Made by a program: the position numbers and the translations under genes. A DNA stretch of 64,000 bases, from NCBI GenBank assembly GCA_029834535.1, contig JAQMWT010000575.1:1-64000 (forward strand), written 5' to 3'. Source of the stretch: Chrysophaeum taylorii (lineage: Eukaryota > Sar > Pelagophyceae > Pelagomonadales > Pelagomonadaceae). Every line of letters begins with the position of its first letter. Positions within the stretch are counted from its first letter, which is position 1. The notes beneath the pieces are model-generated. The model had not been told where the DNA came from. It searched no databases and saw only the letters and a list, made by a program, of their open reading frames with translations. Positions 33,715-44,365 of the stretch are shown piece by piece.

Positions 33715-34386
33715 ATGGTGTACTATTTCACCACGACCGGGGGCATCGGGATCTACATGGGCAAGGACAAGCACGAGAACGAAGACCTCATTGCGTACGG
33801 GTGGCCCGAGGACGTGTGGTTCCATGTCGACGACTTGTCGAGTGCTCACGTCTATCTTCGGCTGCCACGTGGCCCTCTGAGGGCGACCTTCCGTCAGACG
33901 GGGAATCTCGACCACCTCCCCGACGCTCTCAAGGAGTGCTGCGCGCTCGTCAAGGCGAATTCGATCGAGGGTTCGAAAAAACACGAGGTCGACGTGGTCT
34001 ACACGCCGTGGGAAAACCTCGAGAAACGGTCGACGATGGCCGTCGGACAAATCGGCTTCAAAGACGACAAGAAAGTTGTCAAGGTGCGCTGTGTGACCCG
34101 CGAACGCGACATAGTCAAGCGCCTCGAGAAGACCAAAACCGAAGATTACCCCGACCTCTACGCACAGCGCCAGAAGCGCGACGAGGACGTTCGAGCGAAA
34201 CAAAAGGAACGTCGTCGCGAGGCTAGCAAACAACAGAGAATCCTCGACCAGCAGAGACGGGAAGAGGCGGACGCCCGTTCCTACGACCGTCTCTTCCAGA
34301 ACATGCGGGACGACAACGCCCCCCCCATTCAAAAAGCGACGGCCGACGACTCGGCCGCCCTCGAGGCCGAAGACGATTTTATGTAG
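33715..34386 (+). CDS. CCDC25: CCDC25 homologue (NFACT-R domain)
   Basis: 223 aa from the conserved start MVYYFTTTGG. The NFACT-R core is nearly intact: YMGKDKHENEDLIAYGWPED, VWFHVDDLSSAHVYLRLP, LVKANSIEGSKKHEVDVVYT and VGQIGFKDD, followed by a long charged coiled coil and the family-typical C-terminal EDDFM. Homologues are near-universal in eukaryotes; animal CCDC25 has been reported as a membrane sensor of extracellular DNA, but the core fold belongs to the ribosome-quality-control NFACT family. An in-frame ATG at 33673 would add 14 residues not seen in the family. The F-box-like gene follows on the same strand 60 bp downstream. Confidence 0.95.
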   Translation: MVYYFTTTGGIGIYMGKDKHENEDLIAYGWPEDVWFHVDDLSSAHVYLRLPRGPLRATFRQTGNLDHLPDALKECCALVKANSIEGSKKHEVDVVYTPWENLEKRSTMAVGQIGFKDDKKVVKVRCVTRERDIVKRLEKTKTEDYPDLYAQRQKRDEDVRAKQKERRREASKQQRILDQQRREEADARSYDRLFQNMRDDNAPPIQKATADDSAALEAEDDFM

Positions 34387-34446
34387 GAGGAAGTAGTATA
34401 ACATGGGCCACCAAAAAAAAAAAATCCGTTGCGTGAGAGGAAGGTG

Positions 34447-35148
34447 ATGATGATATCAGCAGTGTGGCGGGCAGTCCGCGGCGGGCTGTGGCGTCGGAAG
34501 GAGGAAAGTGGTTCGGGCGTTTCGTGGGCCGGCGTGGTACCCGTCGAGCTGCGAGAATTGACGCTCGCATGGGTGGACGACCGGAGCTTGATTGCGCTGA
34601 GCTGGACATCGCGCGAGTTCCTTGAGATGTGCTTGCGGGACGAGGAGTGGGCGGGTCGGCTCGAAAAGTTGTGGCGAAACAAGTGGAACCCCCGGCTGGG
34701 GTTGCGGAGGTGGTGGATCGTGGAGTGCGTCGCGCGGGACGTCGACGGAACGAGGAAAATATTCTCGGGCGTCGCGCTGCCGACGCGCGCGGCGAGGCCT
34801 TTGCGGGAACTCTCTTTCGTGGAGTCCTACGGCGCGAGCCTCCGGGACGCGACGCGCACCCAGCTCTACGACGTCGAGTTGGTCGAGTTGTACGCCTGGC
34901 AGATCCGTTTTTTTCGAGCGGTCGACGCCCCGAGTCCGGTCGTATTTCACTCGGACGGCTGCTACGAGGACGGCGTCTTTTTCACGCGGACCCACGCGAG
35001 GTGTGGGTGGGGTATCCGCGGACCCCAGCTTGTCATTTCGACGGGAAACACGCACGAGGTCACGAGGGACCCCGTGACGTGGGGATGGCGCGTCTGGAAC
35101 AACTACGTCGCCCTCGCGGCCGTGCCGAGAAAAAAGCGGCGGTCGTAG
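34447..35148 (+). CDS. F-box-like protein
   Basis: 233 aa. An F-box-like N-terminus (VPVELRELTLAWVDDRSLIA, then LSWTSREFLEMCLRDEEW and LWRNKW) suggests SCF ubiquitin-ligase substrate recruitment. The remainder is Trp/Arg-rich (LGLRRWWIVECVARDV, TWGWRVWNNYVALAAVP) without a recognised repeat, and may be a small beta-fold. It ends in a basic RKKRRS tail. The first ATG (34447) is used; upstream in-frame codons lack ATG. Its stop lies three bases from the convergent CLN3 stop. The F-box assignment is by pattern only. Confidence 0.55.
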   Translation: MMISAVWRAVRGGLWRRKEESGSGVSWAGVVPVELRELTLAWVDDRSLIALSWTSREFLEMCLRDEEWAGRLEKLWRNKWNPRLGLRRWWIVECVARDVDGTRKIFSGVALPTRAARPLRELSFVESYGASLRDATRTQLYDVELVELYAWQIRFFRAVDAPSPVVFHSDGCYEDGVFFTRTHARCGWGIRGPQLVISTGNTHEVTRDPVTWGWRVWNNYVALAAVPRKKRRS

Positions 35149-35151
35149 TAG

Positions 35152-36351
35152 TTAAGAAGAAGAAGAAGAGCAGACGGGCACGTCGACCGAGGCGCCGTGG
35201 ATCGAGTTGGCCTTGTAGAGGCAGGCTTGGAGGAAGAGGCCGAGGACGTTGGAGAGGAGGATGCCCGAGTCGGCGGCGAAGGCGCCGACGGTCATGGCCG
35301 TCTCTCGGAGTTGGGGTTCGACGGAGGCCGCGAGAAGACGAAAGCCGAAGACGTAGACGGCGCCGCCGAAGAGGCCGACGACGAAGCAGAGGGGGTAGAT
35401 CGTGTCGTCGTACCACCAGTGGTGCGCGGCGTCGAGGCTGAAGAAGAGAAGGAGCACCCACTGGGCTGCCGACATCAGCCAGAGCGGTTCGCGTCGTAGA
35501 TTGGATTTCACAAAAAAACCCGACGATCTCGAGACGAGAACGCCACACTGGTAGAGCCAATTCGCGTACTCGTAAAAGCTGTTGCGGGCACTCTTTTTGT
35601 GAACGGGAAAGCCCATCGCGGCCCAGACCCCGCTCTGCATCGCGTACTCGGCAAAGTAGACGGCGAAAATCGCGCCCGCGACGGGCCAGAGCGATAACGC
35701 GAACGCGAGGCGCGCTCCGCCCCCAAGCGCTACCCGGAGCGGTTGCTCGCCGTGGTGGTCCTTCCCGCGCAACAGCACCGAGGCCGCAAAAACATAGAGG
35801 GGAGGCAGGGTCGCGACGGCCGCGAACTGGACTCCTTTTTCCGGCAAAAAGTGGCCCAAAATCGCGACCCAGGCGTAGCCGAAGACCCCCGCAACCCCCG
35901 TCCCCGAACTCCAGGCGGCCACCGCCTGAGCGCCGTTGTTCGGGTACCGGGACGCGAGCGCGAGAAGCGAGGCCTCGCCGAGAGCGGACTGCGCCGAACA
36001 AAACGCGACCCCGGCGAGTTGCGGTATCAGGGCGTCGAAGAGTCCGATGAAAGAGAAGGAGAGAGCCATCAGGATGCTCGCTGCTCCGAGGCGGGTGCGA
36101 TACCCGACGTAATCGAACCAGAACGGGGACGTCGCCTTTGTGATAGCCCCTGGGGCGATGCCGGCGATGTATACGAGGGCCACGCCGCCGCCGTCGATCG
36201 CCTTGGCCGACGCGATCATTATCACGTAGCTCGAGTTGTTTAGGAGGCCCAGCATCCAAAAGCTCGCCACGACCCATCGCGCGGTCTCTTCCTCTTTCTG
36301 GTCCTCCGCCGCCGGTGTTATCAGCAAGACGTCGTCATCAGCTCGCGACAT
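35152..36351 (-). CDS. CLN3: Battenin (CLN3/BTN1) lysosomal/vacuolar membrane protein
   Basis: 399 aa, multi-pass. The first span carries the family signature FWMLGLLNNSSYVIMIASA. Further conserved blocks are PFWFDYVGYRTRL, SALGEASLLALASRY, SSGTGVAGVFGYAW, YFAEYAMQSGVW and YQCGVLVSRSSG. CLN3 proteins of the ENT/MFS-like superfamily act in lysosome/vacuole homeostasis and glycerophosphodiester export. The N-terminus MSRADDDVLL is the first ATG after the upstream gene's stop; only one base separates them (TAAaATG), so this gene has no room for its own promoter. It ends in poly-Ser from a TTC/TCT repeat. It converges with the F-box-like gene. Confidence 0.93.
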   Translation of the reverse strand: MSRADDDVLLITPAAEDQKEEETARWVVASFWMLGLLNNSSYVIMIASAKAIDGGGVALVYIAGIAPGAITKATSPFWFDYVGYRTRLGAASILMALSFSFIGLFDALIPQLAGVAFCSAQSALGEASLLALASRYPNNGAQAVAAWSSGTGVAGVFGYAWVAILGHFLPEKGVQFAAVATLPPLYVFAASVLLRGKDHHGEQPLRVALGGGARLAFALSLWPVAGAIFAVYFAEYAMQSGVWAAMGFPVHKKSARNSFYEYANWLYQCGVLVSRSSGFFVKSNLRREPLWLMSAAQWVLLLFFSLDAAHHWWYDDTIYPLCFVVGLFGGAVYVFGFRLLAASVEPQLRETAMTVGAFAADSGILLSNVLGLFLQACLYKANSIHGASVDVPVCSSSSS

Positions 36352-36352
36352 T

Positions 36353-37804
36353 TTAATCGTAACCCTCGATGACCTTATTATTATGATGATGATCGGTGGT
36401 GGTGGTGGTAGTCGGGTTGTTGTTGTTGTTGTTTTCAGGGGTCGTGGGCCTTTTTGCCTTGATGGAGAATTTGTCGCGCTTGTTCTCGAAGTGGACGTAG
36501 GGCGTCCAGTGGAGTTGGGAAGGATCCACCGCGGGGAGTTTGATCGGGTATCGCACCCGCAGTTTCGCAAGAATCGAATCGTCGGCCCAGAGGACGGAGA
36601 TCCCGTTGACGCACCTGATGAGGCCGAGGTACTGGAGCGTAGCAATGACGTCGTCGGCCATGATGGAGGTGGCCTTCGACAGTTCCATTATCGAAAGGGC
36701 CTTGGGGTGGTGGTGGTGGCGGTGGTTGCAGAAGTGGTCGACGAGGGTCGCCGCCCAGTAACTGCGGTAAGAGACGTGGCCGAGGTCGCTCAGAGGCTTC
36801 TCAGGAGCGCCAACCTTGCCCTCCTTCCTCGAGAGGGCGTAGGAAAAAGCGATCAAAAAGCGGCCGTAGCCCTTGCGTTGGTAGGGCGGAAAGGTGAGGA
36901 TGCAGGCCAAATTGTACCCGACCTCGCTGCGCTTCTCCTTGCTAAAATAACCCACCGGATGATACCCGAATTCGTCGTACTCGGTAAGAACGTAAAAGAG
37001 AAACGGGTCGACGTCAAAGTAGAGGGTCTTGTGATCGAGAAACAACTTTGCAAAATAACACAAGTTCTGGCAAAAGACGGTGTGCTGGGCGCCGTCGACC
37101 TCGAACATCGCCAAGCCCTCGGACCGATAGATTTCGTTCCCGGGCGGGTGCCGGCACTTGACCCGTTTCGACCATCTAACAAGCTCGGACTTGTGTCGAA
37201 AGAAGGAAAAGGTGTGTTCGCACACGTACAAGCACTCGGCGAAGCCCTCGGGATACACCTCTTTCGGAAACGGACTGAAGTACCAAGTCTCGATCACAAA
37301 TCTGCCCAACTCGACCGACCCGACGTTTTTAACCTTTGTTACCTCCTCGTGCTCCCGGAGCGACGCCTCGTCGAGCCCCTCGTGCTCGTCGTGCTCCATG
37401 TCTTCCACCGACGTTATCTTCCGTTTCCGGCCAAAATCTAGGGCTCCGCTTCCGCGACCGTAGTTCCCCCCCGAGAACTCTTCCTTTTCCTCCGCGGGCG
37501 GAGGCTCTGCCTGCTTGCGCGCCGCCGCCTTGCTCGGCTTCTCCAGAACGCGGTCGCTCCTTATCCACTCGTCCATTCGACGATTAAAGTCGTGGTAGTG
37601 CACGTAGTACCTGCCGACGCCGCGCTCGATCACGGTGCACAACCTTGCCGAGCCGTCGGGCGTCCACCGGACCAACAGCGTCGACCCCACCGCAAACGGC
37701 TCGGCGTCGGGGTTTTCGGGGGACACATCTTCCTCGACCTCGACCTTCTTCTTGCGCGGCTCGGCCTGCTTCTTTTTGTGCGACCCCTTGGTCGACCGTG
37801 GCAT
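36353..37804 (-). CDS. MYST-family histone acetyltransferase (Esa1/Tip60 type)
   Basis: 483 aa. An N-terminal Tudor-knot/chromo-barrel domain lies at about 36-95 (FAVGSTLLVRW, YYVHYHDFNRRMDEWI), then a linker and the MYST catalytic domain from about 165. The acetyl-CoA site is intact (LACILTFPPYQRKGYGRFLI), as is the catalytic-Glu segment (APEKPLSDLG) and LFLDHKTLYFDVDPFLFYVL. Expected to acetylate H4/H2A in a NuA4-like complex. The usual C2HC finger is degraded: CxxC reads CEHT and the RH..KC part reads RWSKRVKC, so zinc binding is doubtful. The tail holds Asn, Thr and His runs from microsatellites. The start MPRSTKG is the first ATG. The stop is one base from the CLN3 start. Confidence 0.95.
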   Translation of the reverse strand: MPRSTKGSHKKKQAEPRKKKVEVEEDVSPENPDAEPFAVGSTLLVRWTPDGSARLCTVIERGVGRYYVHYHDFNRRMDEWIRSDRVLEKPSKAAARKQAEPPPAEEKEEFSGGNYGRGSGALDFGRKRKITSVEDMEHDEHEGLDEASLREHEEVTKVKNVGSVELGRFVIETWYFSPFPKEVYPEGFAECLYVCEHTFSFFRHKSELVRWSKRVKCRHPPGNEIYRSEGLAMFEVDGAQHTVFCQNLCYFAKLFLDHKTLYFDVDPFLFYVLTEYDEFGYHPVGYFSKEKRSEVGYNLACILTFPPYQRKGYGRFLIAFSYALSRKEGKVGAPEKPLSDLGHVSYRSYWAATLVDHFCNHRHHHHPKALSIMELSKATSIMADDVIATLQYLGLIRCVNGISVLWADDSILAKLRVRYPIKLPAVDPSQLHWTPYVHFENKRDKFSIKAKRPTTPENNNNNNPTTTTTTDHHHNNKVIEGYD

Positions 37805-38627
37805 TGCCTCCTCCTTTTCCTCTTGAGGGTAAGTGTAGGATGACTTCAAAGCAGATTAATAAAAGCAGGACTCCTGAAAGTGTTGGTTGTCCTGGGCGCC
37901 CGCCACCGCCCTCGTTACTTACTGTAGGCCAGGCCAGAGAGAAAAAATGAGACCCGCGATGCGGCCATATCAACCATTGAACTGAATGTCTTGGTGCGCT
38001 GCGTCAAGGTGGATGGATGCCACTGGCTTGTCGACTGGGCTGGGAACGGAACGTCAGTCAGTGTGCGGCGGGTCGTAACCGCATCGGGCAGCAGGCGATC
38101 GTCTCGACTTCGCCGAGGCGGGCGTTCCAAAGGACGGACTCCGCAAAGTGAGGGACGAGCCGAGTCCTCGACAATATCGCGCACGAGGCCGCAAGACTCG
38201 TGGATGCGCGGGAGCGACGAACGCCGCCGCGGTCGACGGGGCGGTTTTCCGCGAGTTTCCGTACCACGCCCGACAACAGTGGGACGCATGCACGCAGCCC
38301 GAGGTAGTTGTGGCGACAACGACCTCCGGGAAGTCGCTGCTCGAGAAGACCAAAGACCGCGAAGGCCACCCTCGGTGTGGAGAGCTTATCTGCGCACAGA
38401 AAGGAGGCACAAGGTAAGATCTGCCTCGATGCGAACAGCCTGGACAACACGGCGTCAAATGCCTCCGCATTCTAACGGCACGGCTTAAAAAAATACGCTC
38501 GTCCCGTCATCCGAAGCGCCATGGCGAGAAGCGCGGGTTAGAGCCGCCGAGTGCGGAGCGAAAGTTGGCCGTAGTAGTCGACGAAAGACGCAACTCTAGA
38601 TCGGGATGTTCTAGGGTAAGGGTAAGC
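37805..38627. other. Divergent intergenic region containing repeat copy B
   Basis: Between the divergent MYST and ferredoxin-like genes. 37990-38420 is repeat-derived (separate entry). No gene is supported. Confidence 0.5.
37990..38420 (-). mobile_element. Interspersed repeat copy B (unknown family)
   Basis: Inverted, diverged homologue of 26230-26780. On the minus strand it reads VAFAVFGLLEQRLPGG and DFPEVVVATTTSGC, paralleling copy A in two frames, and further on VETIACCP versus VKTIVFCP. Confidence 0.5.
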
Positions 38628-39074
38628 ATGGCTATGATGATGCTCCGTCGCGTGCGCAACCTCTCGACGGTCGCCGAGGTCACGGTGCGCGTCACCTTCA
38701 TCGACCACGAAGGATCGAGGGCTGTCGTCCCCGGGCGCGTTGGGATGACCGTCGCGGCCGTCGCCGAAATGCACGAGATCGACATCGGTCCCGTCGCCGT
38801 TGGCATGCCAAAGTTCATTCAACGGACACCCACCTGGGCCGAGGAGGTCTTCGGCGAGGGTATCAACCTCGGCTACGACCACGTCCAGATCCCACCAGCC
38901 TGGCTCCACAAGCTTCCTCCGCCCTCGAAGCAGGAAATTGACATGCTCAAACATTATTGGGACGACGAAGTCACCGACAGCTCTCGCCTCGCTTCTCAAA
39001 TCACCCTCAACAAAGACCTCGACGGCATCCAAGTCTACATTCCCGACGGTATCCCCACCGACGGCGCCTTCTAA
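38628..39074 (+). CDS. Cysteine-free adrenodoxin-like ferredoxin-fold protein, probably mitochondrial
   Basis: 148 aa. The N-terminus (MAMMMLRRVRNLSTVAEV) looks like a mitochondrial presequence. The rest follows mitochondrial [2Fe-2S] ferredoxin: VTVRVTFIDHEGSRAVVPGR, then VGMTVAAVAEMHEIDIG, LPPPSKQEIDMLKHYW, and RLASQITLNKDLDGIQVYIP. Every cluster-ligating Cys is gone: the CxxxxCxxC loop is replaced by PVAVGMPKFIQRTPTW, and the late Cys (usually L-x-C-Q-I) is Ser. No Cys occurs anywhere in the protein, so it cannot hold an iron-sulfur cluster in the normal way. A structural role is likely; a ferredoxin-like bridge subunit of respiratory complex I (known in plants, algae and ciliates) is the best candidate, by inference. 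Confidence 0.75.
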   Translation: MAMMMLRRVRNLSTVAEVTVRVTFIDHEGSRAVVPGRVGMTVAAVAEMHEIDIGPVAVGMPKFIQRTPTWAEEVFGEGINLGYDHVQIPPAWLHKLPPPSKQEIDMLKHYWDDEVTDSSRLASQITLNKDLDGIQVYIPDGIPTDGAF

Positions 39075-40134
39075 ACTTCAACCAACTCATATTTTTATTT
39101 ACCCCGGGTTCCAAGACTGACGCCCTCCTTCTTTTGGGCAGCACAAAAATTTCGCCATCTTGTCGTCGACATCATCGGCTTTGCGAGATTTACCTTATCC
39201 TTGGGGTGTTTAGAGAGAGCGTTATCGTCGTGCCAGCGCGCTAATCGTAGAGCAGCCACTCGACTGCCCGCGAGCTGCGGGCGAGTGTCGACCACCCATC
39301 TCGAGAGCGCGTATTTCGTAGATCTCGAGACGATATCGAGCGTACTGGATTGGGTGCTAATAGCAGCAACCTTCTTGCATCCGCATCGTACGCCTCTCGA
39401 GACAAGCTTTTTGATAATAAATTCGAGCAACCCGCAATGATGCACGCGCATTCTGGGGCGCGCTCAATTATTGTCGTCGTTGCTTTTGACACGCCGCATC
39501 TGGGGCATTAAAGTACTACATGTGCAACGCTTCAAAAATCCGAAAATCCTCGGAGTACTTTTACACATCAACGTTGTTTGTGAGGTCGTCACTCTCTCTT
39601 GCCAAAGTAGTAGGCGCCTAGGGGTTTTGTTTTGCCCCACCCCCCCAAACTCGACGGGTGCCAGTGGCGGCCCTGCCTCCGAACCAAGTTCAGCAGCATT
39701 TCAACACAAGCGAGCGAGCGATTGATCAAGTTGAGCTTCTTGGAAGTTGCTTGCTTGCCAAAATAACAAATGGCCCGTCGACCCGCCGCACGTCCTTCGT
39801 ACGGTACGTACGCGCGCACGTAATAAGCGCCGTGCAGGTTATAATTGACAACACATGGCGCATAGAGTGGAAAAAATCAGCCCTCCACCGCCCCTTCTTG
39901 AATCTCTTCAGTACAGGCGGGTCGACACTAAAAATTACTGGTTTGTTGCAAGGGCCGTACCATGGACCAAACGAGGGATGTGAGACGCACAGGAGTACTC
40001 CCGACCACTCTCCTTTCGGACAGACCTGGGGCACGCCATACCCCAGTTTGGCGCGATCGTGGCATGGTGTGGGGTAATGTCTAGCAGTACCCGACACTTA
40101 AAATTACCAGGCATGGAGAGGACGGCGAGCCACA
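39075..40134. other. No recognisable gene
   Basis: Short frames on both strands and a homopolymer C run near 39640. It precedes a transposase remnant and probably belongs to the same repeat-rich tract. Confidence 0.4.
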
Positions 40135-41300
40135 CTAGGTGTCGAAATAAGCATTATGACCGTAGCTCCCGAAGTGTCGGTGGGGTCGCTGCTTTGGGCG
40201 GGACTCAGGTAGCTGGTTGGTTCGTGGCTGGGGTCGCCGACGGTGGCGACGATCGTGACCGATCTCGCGCTCGAATTCGGCGTTGCTGTCCTCCCCCTCC
40301 ACATCTTCAGCATCAGCATCATGCACGGAAAATGCAAGATCTTCCAGCGCCGTTTTGCACGCCTTCTTACTGCACCGCTTCCATTTGAGGTCCCCGCAGA
40401 TATATCGCAGTACTTGAGTTTGCTGGCGTCGCACACGGCGCCGTTGACAACGCAGACGCAGCCGTCCTTGCAGCGCTGCCACGCCTCGAAGCATGCCGCC
40501 GAGAAAAAAGCCGCGTATAAATCGCGGCCCGCACAGGCCCCAGCACATCATGGCAGTGTTGCACTCGCGGTAGTCATAGGCCTCAGCCCAGTCACCCTTG
40601 TTGCCGGCCCCAAACTTCTTCTTGGAGTTCCCTTTGCTGTTGTCGGCGTAGTCCACGAACTGAGAGGTCTCGTCGAGGTTCAGAACAAGGCGGGGGTCCG
40701 ATATGGGTGCTCGTCCATAATCCCCGCGGCCTTGAGCTCGGCGCGAAGTGACTCCGTGGATTGATTCCCGCAAAGTACGTCCTCCTCGACAATCTCGTCG
40801 CAGTTCACGGCGGCACGCTTCGCCTCGATTATTTTGCTTGATCTTCGTGCTGATCCGGTGCTTGTTGCGGGCGAAGTAACCTATGAATAATTCTTCCGAG
40901 GGCGAATGGCCGCACACAAGTTTGTAGTTGGCGTTGTTGAACGGGACTTTCTCGCGTCCGCCGCGCCGGTTCTGAAGAAGTCGACGATTGAGGAGTAAAA
41001 TATGGCTGGCGCACTTTGACTCCAATCTCTTCGCAGCTTGGCGCGGGCCTTTGTTGCTTGCTCTCAACAATCCAGTTCACAGGCGCCTGCTTCTCCTTCG
41101 GCGTGAGCAGCATCCGGTCCGAGTTTCGAGCGTGCGTCGCGGCTGTTTCATCAAACAAAACACGCTCCTTCAGTCTATCGTCGAGCTCTCGTCTCCAGGT
41201 GATGATGAGCACAATCCAGTCTGGGTGGTCAGTCATGCACTTCTTGGCCCCTACTCCTTCCTTCTCGCAATACGCTAAGGCCTCCCTCCGCGAAGAATAA
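40135..41300 (-). pseudogene. DDE-type transposase remnant
   Basis: Minus-strand pieces in two frames: [53 protein letters not shown], then FNNANYKLVCGHSPSEELFI, PRLVLNLDETSQFVDYADNS, KKFGAGNKGDWAEAYDYREC and NTAMMCWGLCG. The NLDETSQF block resembles the first catalytic Asp region (N[LM]DETxQF) of DDE-superfamily transposases. Frames change between blocks, so it is inactive. The exact superfamily was not assigned. Confidence 0.5.
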
Positions 41301-41314
41301 CTTTCTGTCCTGTC

Positions 41315-42459
<1,145 letters not shown>

Positions 42460-42694
42460 GGGCTCTCCCAGGCTCCTTCCATGCCTTGGGGCGCTTCGCC
42501 ACCTTCGGCTTGGCTCTTCTCGCCTTCCTACAAGAAGTGCGGAAGCTGAAGAGCGGGTAATTTTTAGTGTCGGTGTCGGTCGACCACCCGCCTGTCCTTA
42601 CTACTAATCGACAGATGTTTGTCTGTCTGTTTGTCTGTCTGTTTGTCTTTAAATGTCGACTGCTAAGAAGTGTGGGGAGCATGAAGGATGTGGG

Positions 42695-42831
42695 CAAAAG
42701 GTGAGGGTAGGAATGCCGGTCCTGGTGTGTGGGAGTGCCCGGGGCTATATGCACCCCTGTGCTTCCCCATCATAGTGAAACGTGAGCATCTGGGGCGAGT
42801 CAAGCATGTATGCGAGACGGTGGGGACCCAG
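42695..42831 (+). repeat. Inverted repeat, left stem (about 137 bp)
   Basis: Runs from GGTGAGGGTAGGAATGCCGG to GCGAGACGGTGGGGACCCA. Near-perfect inverse of 43083-43217, separated by about 250 bp, inside the Helitron arm. Confidence 0.8.
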
Positions 42832-43082
42832 CAGACGACGACGCCATCTGCTTAAGATGAACATCTGCGTCGGAGATGAACATCCGGTCCTGGTATGAAA
42901 GCGCCCAGATGAGGGGGGTCTAGTGTGTGTGCTCGACGATGGGGCTCCAGCAGTTGGCGACGGCCACTGCTTCGAAGGCACTCACACACTCCTTGCGGCG
43001 CAGCGGTGGGGCGGATTCGAACGCGCGAACCACCTCGAGCGCCTTAAGGGCCCATAACCAAAAGGTGAGGGTAGGAATGGAT

Positions 43083-43217
43083 GGGTCCCCACCGTCTCGC
43101 ATACATGCTTGACTCGCCCCAGATGTTCACGTTTCACTATGATGGGGAAGCACAGGGGTACATATAGCCCCGGGCACTCGTACACACCAGGACCGGCATT
43201 CCTACCCTCACGTTTTG
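43083..43217 (-). repeat. Inverted repeat, right stem (about 135 bp)
   Basis: Complement of 42695-42831 with a handful of mismatches. Together they could form a long hairpin. This pair is not found in the other Helitron arm. Confidence 0.8.
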
Positions 43218-44208
43218 GTGGGTTGTTCCTCGATTTAGGGTAAGGATCAGGTAGGCCCGGGAGCCAGACATTGATCCTCCAAGCCGTCTACGGCGACCTC
43301 GCAGACTATTTCCACGACCCGCGGCGGCTCTTTTAGCCAGCGCGCCATTCTCACGCCCCGTTGAAACGATGTTGTCGATGCTGACAACGCGCGCATGAAT
43401 GACCGCGGCCTATTTTTCCCGGAGACGAGGCGTCGGAGTTCGGAGTTCGGCTGACTAGGCTGGGTCGGAAGACGACGCCTCGCTCTTTACAGTAGAGTTT
43501 TCAACCCCCTGACAACCAACGGCATGCTGACTTTGATCGCGAGCTTAAGGTCTTCGAAACCTCGACCCGTCGCACCACGGCCACTGCAACGGTACCAGAT
43601 ACATGATCGATCGTGTCGTTGTCACCGAGGCTCCTCCAACCTGTATCGCTTAAGGCCCGCCTACGCCAGACGATCAACAAGAGCCAGGGCCAGACGGCCC
43701 GCGAGGTCGGCGTCCTCTTGCCCACAAGCCCGTCTTCTGTCACGTCCAGCTCTACGTGGCTCTCTGTCGATCGATCGGCAACCCCGAGGATATCCTCTTC
43801 TGGGTCGACGACTCCACCCTACCCCACACGTGCTGCGCAATACCGATAAGCCCCCTCCCGGCGTCTACACGCGCACTGTAGGTGAACTTACTGGGACCAG
43901 GTGAACTTACTGGGGTTGGAGATTGGGACTAGGTGAGCTGAGTGACGAGGTGAACTTGCTGAGACCAAGTGTGAACACACTGGGGGTTTTAGAGTAAAGG
44001 GTTTTTAGAGTAAACTCAAAGGTTGGCGGCGCGTGCGGACCAAAGCAGCTTAGGTTGGCGGAGGCGAGAGCGACGAGCTCAAAGGAGTTGGTTCGAGCTA
44101 GGTGAACTTACTGACAAGGTGAACAACTTACTGGGACCAGGTGACCAGACCTGAACTTACCGGGGTTAGAGATTGGGAGTAGGTGAACTTACTGGGCTGG
44201 ACTTGTAA

Positions 44209-44365
44209 TAAATAAGACCAAATATCCGCCAGATGTCTTGTCTTTAGTGTTGTGTTTTGTTTTGTTCTGTGTTCTCTGGGACCCAGATCTCGGCGTTTTC
44301 TCTCTCCACAGACTCGTTTCGAGAACTGGCTCTCTCCTCCTTATTTTTGAAAGAAGTAATAAGCG
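44209..44365. promoter_or_regulatory. Upstream region of the FG-GAP gene
   Basis: 157 bp between the Helitron arm end and the ATG at 44366, T-rich with TTGTGTTTTG repeats. Presumed promoter; no element recognised. Confidence 0.35.

Larger units (their letters stand above)
42600..44208 (+). mobile_element. Helitron-like element remnant, left inverted arm
   Basis: Plus-strand frames give a broken Helitron/Pif1-type helicase C-terminus: LQAVYGDLADYFHDPRR (43275), FFPGDEAS in a shifted frame, HCNGTRYMIDRVVVTEAPP (43580), TINKSQGQTAREVGVLLP (43665) and then VFCHVQLYVALCRSIGNPED (43735). This is the motif V/VI order of Helitron helicases, with frameshifts between blocks. Downstream, 43880-44208 holds repeated AGGTGAACTTACTGGGACC units. 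Most of the arm (42600-42690 and 43240-44208) is about 95% identical, inverted, to 54114-55505. Confidence 0.75.
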
